Positions 57,110 through 64,000 of a stretch of 64,000 nucleotides of DNA are shown piece after piece. The stretch comes from Anaerorhabdus furcosa (GTDB lineage Bacteria > Bacillota_I > Bacilli_A > Erysipelotrichales > Erysipelotrichaceae): contig NZ_FUWY01000004.1 of the NCBI RefSeq assembly GCF_900167375.1, positions 210,451 to 274,450 on the forward strand. The letters run 5' to 3'. The first letter of the stretch is position 1, and every line of letters begins with the position of its first letter. A program made the position numbers and the translations under genes. The notes beneath the pieces are model-generated. The model ran no database searches, was not told where the DNA came from, and was given only the letters and a program-made list of their open reading frames with translations.

Positions 57110-57130
57110 CTTGTCATAAGGAGGCTAGTT

Positions 57131-57640
57131 ATGCATCTATATAAAGCAGATAAAAATTACATTGATTATTTAAGTTCAAAAGACTCCAAAGTTATGGATA
57201 ACAAAGATCCATTAATAAGACCCTATTGGTTCTTTGAAATAGAATTGGATAATCATCGATTTGCAGTTCCTTTATCTTCTCCTAAAGAAGCCAGTCGAAC
57301 AAGTTTCAATCAATTTTCAATGATTAGAGTTAAAGAGAATAGTGAAGATTTTGGCAGACTGTACTTTATTAATATGATTCCATTTGACGAAAGATTATTT
57401 ACTTCCATTGATAAATTAAAACAACAATATGATAGAAAATACGAAAGTTTACTTTATAAGCAATCAAATGAACTTATGAAGCAAATTACAACTATACAAA
57501 ATCGTGCAAGAAACGTATTTAATGCGCGATATGATACAAAGCATAAAAAACACAATATGTTAGTTGCTAATTCCTGTAACTTTAAAAAATGTATTGAATA
57601 TATGAATGAATATCTAAGCAAAATTAATGAAATAAAATAA
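57131..57640 (+). CDS. toxN: ToxN/AbiQ-family endoribonuclease toxin (type III TA)
   Basis: 169 residues, the size of ToxN (about 171) and AbiQ (182). The N-terminus MHLYKADKNYIDYLSSKDSK and the PLSSPK motif (47-52), corresponding to the TSPK catalytic region of ToxN, together with the late RARNVFNARYD helix, fit the family. It cuts mRNA and its own antitoxin precursor. AAGGAGG is 6 nt before the ATG; an ORF extends upstream into the repeats but has no RBS. Together with the tandem repeats the call is firm. Often gives phage abortive infection. Confidence 0.93.
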   Translation: MHLYKADKNYIDYLSSKDSKVMDNKDPLIRPYWFFEIELDNHRFAVPLSSPKEASRTSFNQFSMIRVKENSEDFGRLYFINMIPFDERLFTSIDKLKQQYDRKYESLLYKQSNELMKQITTIQNRARNVFNARYDTKHKKHNMLVANSCNFKKCIEYMNEYLSKINEIK

Positions 57641-57658
57641 CATGATTTTCTTATTCAT

Positions 57659-57691
57659 AACAGTTCAAATTAAAAAAATATCTGAACTGTT
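57659..57691 (+). terminator. Hairpin after toxin gene
   Basis: AACAGTTCA (57659-57667) pairs with TGAACTGTT (57683-57691) around a 15-nt loop. No strong T run follows, so it is a weak terminator or a 3-prime stabiliser. Confidence 0.5.
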
Positions 57692-57700
57692 TGGATACCT

Positions 57701-57757
57701 AAAAAGCTGTTACGAAATATATGACTAAATAAATCATCTATTTTGCAACAGCTTTTT
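57701..57757. terminator. Hairpin between toxin and nucleoside hydrolase genes
   Basis: AAAAAGCTGTT (57701-57711) pairs with AACAGCTTTTT (57747-57757), A- and T-runs at the two ends, long 35-nt loop; it sits just after the convergent hydrolase stop and can act in both directions. Confidence 0.6.
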
Positions 57758-57763
57758 ATTAAA

Positions 57764-58687
57764 TTAACAACATTTCTCAACACTAGTTAAGAACCATTGT
57801 TTAAACTTTTCAGGATCTGCATCAACAACAACTGTTGTATTTGCTTCTCGATTCAAGTATCCTTTTAAATCAACTACACTGCAACCCGAAGTATATTCAC
57901 CTTGAGTTTCAATATCAACAAATGTTTCAACTGTTTCAAAGATATCTGGTTGAAGAACATATGCTATTGCATAACTATCATACATTTTTAATCCAGTTTC
58001 AAATGAACTACCACGGTATCGTCTAAATAGTTCATAAAACATATGACCTGTTTTATTCATTGTTCTTATCTTTTCACTTACATCTTTTGTGATTCGTGCA
58101 TTGATTCCTGCATCAAGAGGAACCATCACTAATTTTAATCCACTATGGAATACCATTTTTGCTGCTTCAGGATCTGCGTGAAAATTGAACTCTGACATAA
58201 CACCACAATTACCACGACCAGTAGAACCACCCATCATAACAATTTCTTTTATCTTTGATTTTACTTCTGGATAGGTACTTAATAGTAACGCAATATTAGT
58301 CAGTGGACCTATTGGTAATAAAATGACTGGTTCATCACTCTCCATTAAGACTTTTCTCATGTACTCAATAGCACTCTCATTGCGTAATAAACTCATATCA
58401 GGATCTTCAAAATCAAATCCTTCCATACCTGTTTTACCATGAACTTCACTTGCATCGACCACTGATCTTAATAAGGGTTTACTTGCACCAGCTACTACCG
58501 GTATATTTTCTTTACCAAAAAACTTAACTAAGCGTAATGCATTGTATGTTGTTTTATCAAGTCCAACATTTCCATTAACTGTACTTATACATTTTACATC
58601 CAACTCATCTGAGAATAGTGCAATAGCAATCGCTACTGCATCATCAATGCCTGGATCTGTATCTATAATGATTGGTCTTTTTGTCAT
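57764..58687 (-). CDS. Inosine/uridine-preferring nucleoside hydrolase
   Basis: 307 residues. N-terminal Ca-binding motif IIIDTDPGIDDAVAIAIA, NGNVGLDKTT, and a later EFNFHADPEAAKMVF carrying the His and Asp used in catalysis. It cleaves ribonucleosides to base plus ribose. Downstream of the DeoR gene on the same strand with an 82-bp gap, so possibly in its regulon. Confidence 0.94.
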   Translation of the reverse strand: MTKRPIIIDTDPGIDDAVAIAIALFSDELDVKCISTVNGNVGLDKTTYNALRLVKFFGKENIPVVAGASKPLLRSVVDASEVHGKTGMEGFDFEDPDMSLLRNESAIEYMRKVLMESDEPVILLPIGPLTNIALLLSTYPEVKSKIKEIVMMGGSTGRGNCGVMSEFNFHADPEAAKMVFHSGLKLVMVPLDAGINARITKDVSEKIRTMNKTGHMFYELFRRYRGSSFETGLKMYDSYAIAYVLQPDIFETVETFVDIETQGEYTSGCSVVDLKGYLNREANTTVVVDADPEKFKQWFLTSVEKCC

Positions 58688-58769
58688 CTCTTCTTCTCCT
58701 ACATTTGTAGTTTAATTATGCTTTAGATAGAAATAAATATCAACAGAGAAGAAATATATTATTTGCAAT

Positions 58770-59525
58770 TTATATCTTATTTTTTATTTCTGATGTAAGC
58801 ATATATTTAATTTTACTCAAATCAAAATTCTCAATTGCATCACTAATGATAATGACTTGATCTAAATCCGAAAACTTTACAGCATTAAGTATATTTACTT
58901 TTGAACTATCCGCTAAAGCATAGGAGATGTGAGAGTGTTCTATCGCTTTTTTCTTAACACTTGCTTCTTGTTCATTTGATGTAGTTAAACCTACTTGTTC
59001 ATGAATACCATTGACTCCAATAAAAGCCACATCAAAGTATAAATCTTCAAGCTGTTTCAATGTTTGATTTCCTGTTATTGCTTCTGTTTGCCAATGCAAA
59101 TTTCCACCAAGAACGATGGTATTGATTTTCATTTGTACAAGTTTATTCATATGAGCTACACCAATGGTAGTTACTGTAATGTTCTTCGCAGTTATGTAAT
59201 TTAGCATTTCATATGTTGTACTTCCCGCATCAATGTATACCATTTGATTATCCTTAATCATATTTGCAGCTAATCGTGCTATTAGCTTTTTTTCATTTGA
59301 GTTGGTACTCGTCTTGATTAACATTGGTGGCTCATCATACTGTAGTTGATTTAGTTTAGCTCCACCATAGAATCGATTAATCATATTCAACTCTTCCATT
59401 TGTGATAAATCTCTTCGAACTGTTGCTTCTGATACACCTAAAATACTCACCAATTCAGCCACATTAATGTTGTCTTGATATTTACATAAATCGATTATTT
59501 TATTCCAACGTTGTTGTTTTGACAT
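58770..59525 (-). CDS. DeoR-family repressor of sugar metabolism
   Basis: 251 residues. HTH (VAELVSILGVSEATVRRDLSQMEE) and sugar-phosphate sensing domain (YIDAGSTTYEML, FIGVNGIHEQVGLTT, the DeoR IGxxG signature). It probably represses the divergent PfkB-PTS operon and itself through TGATTG sites in the 203-bp gap; the effector is likely a sugar phosphate. GAGGTG lies 7 nt before the ATG at 59525. Confidence 0.93.
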   Translation of the reverse strand: MSKQQRWNKIIDLCKYQDNINVAELVSILGVSEATVRRDLSQMEELNMINRFYGGAKLNQLQYDEPPMLIKTSTNSNEKKLIARLAANMIKDNQMVYIDAGSTTYEMLNYITAKNITVTTIGVAHMNKLVQMKINTIVLGGNLHWQTEAITGNQTLKQLEDLYFDVAFIGVNGIHEQVGLTTSNEQEASVKKKAIEHSHISYALADSSKVNILNAVKFSDLDQVIIISDAIENFDLSKIKYMLTSEIKNKI

Positions 59526-59570
59526 GATTCTCACCTCATTTATCTAAACTATAGCATACATAATAAGAAA

Positions 59571-59670
59571 TGATTGAGTTTTATCGAACTATTGATTAAT
59601 TCAATCATTATTTATGATTGTTTTTAACTATATGATTGATTACTTGCGTATTTCAATCACATTTTGATTG
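59571..59670. promoter_or_regulatory. Cluster of six TGATTG operator half-sites
   Basis: TGATTG or its complement at 59571, 59602, 59615, 59633, 59654 and 59665 within 100 bp, between deoR and pfkB; a seventh near match (TGATTA) at 59593. DeoR/FruR-type repressors bind such repeated hexamers. Confidence 0.7.
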
Positions 59671-59695
59671 TATGCGCTTTCTTAAATGGTATATT
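59668..59695 (+). promoter_or_regulatory. Promoter of the PfkB-PTS operon
   Basis: TTGTAT (59668-59673), 16-bp spacer, TATATT (59690-59695). The last TGATTG repeat overlaps the -35 box, which would let the repressor exclude polymerase. Confidence 0.55.
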
Positions 59696-59728
59696 TAGAC
59701 CATAAATAGCAAGGAGGTAAATTATTAA

Positions 59729-60649
59729 ATGATTTATACATTAACAATGAATCCATCCATTGATTACTTCGTTACATTATCAGATCATTTACTAATTGAT
59801 GAGGTAAATAGAACAATTGATGAAAATTTTAAAGCTGGTGGTAAAGGCTTGAATGTTTCAACTGTACTCTCTCTATTAGATGTCTCTTCCATTGCCATCG
59901 CTCTACTTGGTGGCTTTACAGGAGAATATATCAAACAATCGTTTCTAAATAATCAATATATTCATTTAGAACCAATTGAAGTAGAAGGTACAAATCGAAT
60001 TAACTTAAAAGCACATTACAACCATTCAGCTTTATGCATCAATGGCAAAGGACCCCTTATTGATGAAAATACAAAACATGAATTATTGAAGAAAATAAGC
60101 AAAATCACAAAAAATGATTGGTTTGTCATCTCTGGGAGTTTCCCTGAAGGATCTGATGTAGATTTCCTCATTGAGATATCACAATTAGTTCATTCAAAGG
60201 AAGCTAACTTAGTCATTGATATGGAAAAGATAACCAAGGATACACTTCAAAAGTGTAAACCCACATTAATCAAACCTAATCTTTATGAATTTGGATTAAT
60301 TATGAATAACCCTAATATTTCCTTGCTAAATATCAAAGATGAAATGAAGAAATTAAATACTTTAGGGGTTAAACAAGTTCTCGTTTCATTAGGAGAAGAT
60401 GGTGCCCTCCTTCTTGATAACAATCAATTCTATCGATTGGAACAAGAAAAAATAAACGCTGTTAATAAAGTAGGATCTGGTGATGCAATGTTAGCTACCT
60501 ATTTAGCAAAAATGATATCCACAAATGATATCTGTACATCACTACGTTGGGCAGGCGCAGCCGGAATCGCCGTTGCATCTACTTTAGAAAACATAAATTT
60601 TGAAAATATCCAGCAACAACTAAATAAAGTAACTGTTACAAAAATTTAA
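59729..60649 (+). CDS. PfkB-family hexose-phosphate kinase (1-phosphofructokinase/LacC type)
   Basis: 306 residues. First PfkB signature FKAGGKGLNVSTVL near residue 35, second VNKVGSGDAMLATYLA near 250 with the catalytic Asp. FruK and LacC phosphorylate fructose-1-P or tagatose-6-P to bisphosphates. As the next gene is a glucose-superfamily EII rather than a fructose EII, the sugar phosphate is uncertain. AAGGAGG precedes the ATG. Confidence 0.92.
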   Translation: MIYTLTMNPSIDYFVTLSDHLLIDEVNRTIDENFKAGGKGLNVSTVLSLLDVSSIAIALLGGFTGEYIKQSFLNNQYIHLEPIEVEGTNRINLKAHYNHSALCINGKGPLIDENTKHELLKKISKITKNDWFVISGSFPEGSDVDFLIEISQLVHSKEANLVIDMEKITKDTLQKCKPTLIKPNLYEFGLIMNNPNISLLNIKDEMKKLNTLGVKQVLVSLGEDGALLLDNNQFYRLEQEKINAVNKVGSGDAMLATYLAKMISTNDICTSLRWAGAAGIAVASTLENINFENIQQQLNKVTVTKI

Positions 60650-60676
60650 ATTAAAATCAAAGAAAGGGTGAAGAAA

Positions 60677-62545
60677 ATGAGTAAAAATTTAGATTTTAAA
60701 ACAATGTCGGAGAAAATCATTATCAACCTAGGGGGAAAAGAAAACATCGCTAATCTGAATCACTGCGCTACACGATTAAGAGTTGTTGTAAAAGACCCTA
60801 CTAAAATTAATCAAAATTCATTAAAGAGTATACCTGGTGTTATGGGGGTAGAGATTCGAGATACTCAAGTACAAGTAATTGTTGGAACAATTATTGAAGA
60901 TCTCTTTGTTGCTGTTGAAAAAGTTGTTGGAAGTTTATCATCAAATAAAAAAGCTCTAGCCAAAGATAATGAAAAAGGAACCAACAAAATCCTTCAATCA
61001 TTTACAAACTTCTTACAATTGATGGCTGGCATCATGAGTCCTGTAATTCCTGCATTAATTGCAGCTGGATTCTTAACTGTTTTACTGCTTGTTATGAATA
61101 TGTTCTTTGGACTCTCAACTACAAGTCCAACGTATATCTTATTAAACAATTTAGCTCAATCTGTATTCTATTTCTTGCCAGTTTTTGTAGCCTATACATC
61201 TGCAAAGAAATTTGATACAGAACCCGTATTGGCAATGCTACTTGCTTGTTGGTTACTCTATCCAGGCTGGGTAGAAATGGCAAGTGCTGGTGGTTGGACA
61301 AACTACTTTGGAATTCCAGTTTTATTAACAACTTATAATGGAGCTGTATTACAAATTATCTTATCTGTTTGGATTATGTCCTTAATTGATCGTCTTCTTA
61401 AGAAAATCATTCCACTTACTGTTCGTCACTTCTTAAAACCATTCTTATTAATTCTTATTATTTCAATTATTACAATTACATTAACAGGTCCAATGGGTGG
61501 ACTTATTACAAATTATATTGCAAGTGGTATTGCTTGGTTAAGAACAAATGCAAGTTGGTTAGCTGTTCCTGCAATTATTATTTTCGCAAGTACTGTTGGA
61601 CTACTTTGTCCAGGTTTCCACTTAGCGTTAATACCAATTGCTATGACAAGCCTAGCAACCGTTGGCTATGATGATTTTATTAATATTTGGTTCTTCTGTT
61701 GTACAATTACTCCAGGTTTTATCGCTTTAGCTGTTGGTCTTAAAACAAAGAATATTAATTTACGTCAAATTGCTTTCCCTGCTTCTCTATCTGCATTATT
61801 TGGAGGTATATCAGAACCTACTGTTTATGGTATCTCTTATAAGATGCCAAAAATATTCTTCGCAAGTACTGCTACATCATTAATTACTGCCTTTGTTGCT
61901 GGATTAATGAATCTTAAATGTTATGGATTTGGTGGATATTCAATCACAAACATCCTTCTTTATTTAGGAACAGGTAATGACACTGCAAACTTTACAAATG
62001 CTTTAATCTGCGTAGCTATTATGGCAGTATGTTCATTTGTATTCGTATGGTTAATTAAATTTGATGATTCCATTTATAATGACGAAAGTGATGTTATGGA
62101 AAGTCATAAAGTTGAAATTGCAGCTCCAACTGAAGGAGAATATATTCCTCAAGAAAGTATTCATGATCCAATGATGGCAAAAGGTGAATTAGGAAAGTGC
62201 TTTGGAATTAAACCTACATCAGAGTTAATTAAAGCTCCAATCGCAGGTGTTGTTCAAGTTGTTTCAAATACCAAACATGCAATTATTATTAAAAGTGATA
62301 ACCAAGATGAAGTCATGGTTCATATTGGAATTGATTCAGTGTATTTAGAAGGAACTGGTCTAGAAACATTTGTTACTGTTGGTCAAAGAGTAAAACTAGG
62401 TGATGTAATCGCCAAATTTGATAAAGAGGTATTTCAAAGTAAAAATATTGATGATACGATTATTACAATATTACTAAATAGCAATACTTATCATGATATT
62501 AAGTTAAATCCCAATGAAAAAGCAATGCTAGTAGCTAGCATCTGA
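60677..62545 (+). CDS. PTS EIIBCA permease of the beta-glucoside/sucrose family
   Basis: 622 residues. EIIB with phosphorylatable Cys30 (NLNHCATRLRV), EIIC with about ten helices (MAGIMSPVIPALIAAGF, GLCPGFHLALIP region, FGGISEPTVYGI), and a C-terminal EIIA-Glc domain (HDPMMAKGELGK, MVHIGIDSV with the active His). It takes in and phosphorylates a glucoside, disaccharide or amino-sugar. Start 60677 has AAAGGGTG upstream. 27 bp after the kinase gene. Confidence 0.95.
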   Translation: MSKNLDFKTMSEKIIINLGGKENIANLNHCATRLRVVVKDPTKINQNSLKSIPGVMGVEIRDTQVQVIVGTIIEDLFVAVEKVVGSLSSNKKALAKDNEKGTNKILQSFTNFLQLMAGIMSPVIPALIAAGFLTVLLLVMNMFFGLSTTSPTYILLNNLAQSVFYFLPVFVAYTSAKKFDTEPVLAMLLACWLLYPGWVEMASAGGWTNYFGIPVLLTTYNGAVLQIILSVWIMSLIDRLLKKIIPLTVRHFLKPFLLILIISIITITLTGPMGGLITNYIASGIAWLRTNASWLAVPAIIIFASTVGLLCPGFHLALIPIAMTSLATVGYDDFINIWFFCCTITPGFIALAVGLKTKNINLRQIAFPASLSALFGGISEPTVYGISYKMPKIFFASTATSLITAFVAGLMNLKCYGFGGYSITNILLYLGTGNDTANFTNALICVAIMAVCSFVFVWLIKFDDSIYNDESDVMESHKVEIAAPTEGEYIPQESIHDPMMAKGELGKCFGIKPTSELIKAPIAGVVQVVSNTKHAIIIKSDNQDEVMVHIGIDSVYLEGTGLETFVTVGQRVKLGDVIAKFDKEVFQSKNIDDTIITILLNSNTYHDIKLNPNEKAMLVASI

Positions 62546-62553
62546 GGTAATGT

Positions 62554-63645
62554 ATGCGAAAATATGATGTCAACTTATTAAAAGAAATAAAAAGAAAAGA
62601 ATATAGTGAAAATGTAAATGGAATCGATATTTTATTTAAACCCGTGCCTGATGATGATCGTAAGCATGTGTTAGATTGTCGAATTCTAGAAGTCATCAAA
62701 CAAAAAAGTGCCTTATTTACAGAAAGAAATAAAGTTGGCTTTAGAATATCCAATGAACGCTATCGTCCTGATAAAATAACTTATGATTTGACTGAAACAG
62801 AAATTACTGAAGAAGAATTATTAATTCATATCGATGAGGATCATTTCATTGATATCTTCATTTACAAACCATTAAATTCTAATGAATCCTTACTTCCTAC
62901 CTTAATTTACCTTCATGGTGGTGGATTCATTGCTGGTGATATGAAACTCTATCGCAATCAAATGAAACTTATTGCTGAGAAAGCCAACGCTGTTGTCATA
63001 TTCCCAGAATATCGCCTTGCTCCTGAATGCCCTTATCCTGGCGCATTAAATGATGCTATGGGTACAATTCATTGGGTAGCACAACATGCCAAAGAATATG
63101 GTATCGATGCAAGCAGAATCATGCTAGCAGGTGATAGTGCTGGAGGAGCACTTACAAATGCTTGCTTACTAAGTGATACGACAAAGATAATTAAAAGAGC
63201 ATTTGAAATTTATCCAGGTTGCGATTCAACCGATTATAAAAATCAAACATTATTCACTTGGTCATATGACTACTATCCAGTAATTGATGAGCATAAAGAA
63301 TATGCATATACACGAATTGATCGCATTAAAAATACTGTTGGTAAATCAAGTAAAGAGAATTTCTATACTCAAGGTAAAGTTGAATTAGATGATCCAATCA
63401 TTTCCATTATCTATGCAAGTGATGATCAATTAAAGGATTTTCCTCCGATGACAGTTGTTTCTGCAGAATATGATTATCTTCGTGTAAGCAGTGATTATTT
63501 TGTACAACGTTTAAAAGCAGTGAATGTTCCTGTTAAATCCATTCAATATTGTGGAAGTGATCATGGATTCCTTGATATGCTGGGCTCTTATGTTCAAGCA
63601 GAGGATTTATGCATTGAAATTGCAAAAGAAATAAATCAAATGTAA
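62554..63645 (+). CDS. Alpha/beta hydrolase, HSL-like esterase
   Basis: 363 residues. Oxyanion hole motif HGGGF (YLHGGGFIAGD), nucleophile elbow GDSAGG (MLAGDSAGGALTNA), and the late Asp and His (DYLRVSSDYFV, GSDHGFLDML). It would cleave short-chain acyl esters. Starts 8 bp after the PTS gene with GAGG, so it belongs to the operon; deacylation of an imported acylated sugar is a possible role, but that is speculative. Confidence 0.9.
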   Translation: MRKYDVNLLKEIKRKEYSENVNGIDILFKPVPDDDRKHVLDCRILEVIKQKSALFTERNKVGFRISNERYRPDKITYDLTETEITEEELLIHIDEDHFIDIFIYKPLNSNESLLPTLIYLHGGGFIAGDMKLYRNQMKLIAEKANAVVIFPEYRLAPECPYPGALNDAMGTIHWVAQHAKEYGIDASRIMLAGDSAGGALTNACLLSDTTKIIKRAFEIYPGCDSTDYKNQTLFTWSYDYYPVIDEHKEYAYTRIDRIKNTVGKSSKENFYTQGKVELDDPIISIIYASDDQLKDFPPMTVVSAEYDYLRVSSDYFVQRLKAVNVPVKSIQYCGSDHGFLDMLGSYVQAEDLCIEIAKEINQM

Positions 63646-63685
63646 ATAATAAAAAGTTTGTCTATTAAAATGACAAATAAACTAT

Positions 63686-63731
63686 ACCCCGTAAGGAAGA
63701 CACTAGATAAAAAGTGACTACCTTACGGGGT
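63686..63731. repeat. 19-bp stem hairpin between esterase and transposase genes
   Basis: ACCCCGTAAGG...CACT (63686-63704) pairs with 63713-63731 with two mismatches and an 8-nt loop. It may be the esterase terminator or belong to the left end of the insertion element, shielding the transposase from outside transcription. Confidence 0.6.
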
Positions 63732-63761
63732 TTCAGTATACTTTAGAAGAGGAAAGAAAAT

Positions 63762-64000
63762 ATGGGAAGAAATTATTTTAGTAAAGAACAAATAGAAGAA
63801 TTAAGAAAAAGCAAGTATGTAAAGAAAATCAGTGAAGCAAATGTACGATTTACAGATGATTTTAAGAATGAATTTACAGGTTTACTCAATACAGGAGCAT
63901 CACCAATAGAAGCACTAAACAAATTAGGAATTAGCCCCAAAATATTAGGACCAAAGCGAGTTGGTTCATTGACAACTAGAATGCGGGAACAAGCAATGCG
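63762..64000 (+). CDS. IS3-like transposase OrfA-type HTH protein, cut by window edge
   Basis: 79 codons visible. MGRNYFSKEQIEELRKSKYV then FTDDFKNEFTGLLNTGASP and LGPKRVGSLTTRM have the layout of the HTH OrfA of IS3-group elements in Clostridia and Erysipelotrichia (FSKEQIEEL...N, ISxxxxxTxEFK). GAGG lies before the ATG. The element continues to the right; its end and OrfB are not visible, so the family call is moderate. Confidence 0.65.
   Translation, partial: MGRNYFSKEQIEELRKSKYVKKISEANVRFTDDFKNEFTGLLNTGASPIEALNKLGISPKILGPKRVGSLTTRMREQAM

Noticed and set aside
57050..57130. Longer N-terminus of the toxin beginning inside the repeats
   Set aside because: It would read through the antitoxin repeat and terminator; the RBS AAGGAGG and the family N-terminus start at 57131.

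Overview
The window is AT-rich, densely packed bacterial DNA with strong AGGAGG-type ribosome binding sites, ATGA start/stop overlaps and short intergenic regions. Gene content (parE next to plsY, LevR-type PRD activator with sigma-54, mannose-family and glucose-family PTS, AgrC/LytTR-type signalling, lipoprotein reductases) points to a low-GC Bacillota. The style fits a gut or oral fermenter of the Erysipelotrichia/Clostridia type; that placement is inference. No rRNA or tRNA gene was recognised.

Layout. 1-9.4 kb: parE (cut by the left edge) diverges from plsY; then minus-strand peptidase, amidohydrolase, oxidoreductase and VTC-domain genes. 9.4-12.3 kb: a variable patch with a 550-bp non-coding stretch, a small operon (44-residue peptide, secreted protein, lipoprotein) behind a LytTR-like direct repeat, a broken AgrC-like kinase and another gene remnant. 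12.35-17.45 kb: a tightly overlapped five-gene glycerol operon (glpK, Fe-S flavoprotein dehydrogenase, second flavoprotein, DUF1667 protein, CDP-alcohol phosphatidyltransferase). 17.5-23 kb: GH13 glucosidase, methyltransferase, XRE regulator, DUF1003 protein, CorA, acetyltransferase. 23-30.5 kb: a complete sigma-54 unit: PTS IID-IIC-IIB, a near-consensus -24/-12 promoter, a LevR-like activator and rpoN itself, plus an orphan IIB.

30.6-45 kb: mostly small housekeeping and stress genes (aldehyde dehydrogenase, purC, nitroreductase, ArsC/Spx-like reductase, BlaI with a BlaR1-like M56 peptidase fused to an M23 domain, metallophosphoesterase, a GntR-controlled ABC transporter, an MFS transporter driven by a MerR-type promoter). 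44.4-49.3 kb: an amidohydrolase plus amino-acid permease operon divergent from a LytTR response regulator/GHKL kinase pair, with a 21-bp-period direct repeat between them. 49.3-55.7 kb: oxidoreductase, a flavinylated extracellular reductase under a second MerR-type promoter, and a NUDIX-UPF0158-SWIM operon.

55.7-64 kb: a MerR/GyrI-like regulator, then the most striking system: three tandem 35-bp repeats, a terminator and a ToxN/AbiQ-like protein, i.e. a type III (RNA antitoxin) toxin-antitoxin locus. A DeoR-controlled sugar module follows (nucleoside hydrolase and DeoR on one strand; PfkB kinase, EIIBCA PTS permease and alpha/beta hydrolase on the other), and the window ends in the start of an IS3-like transposase.
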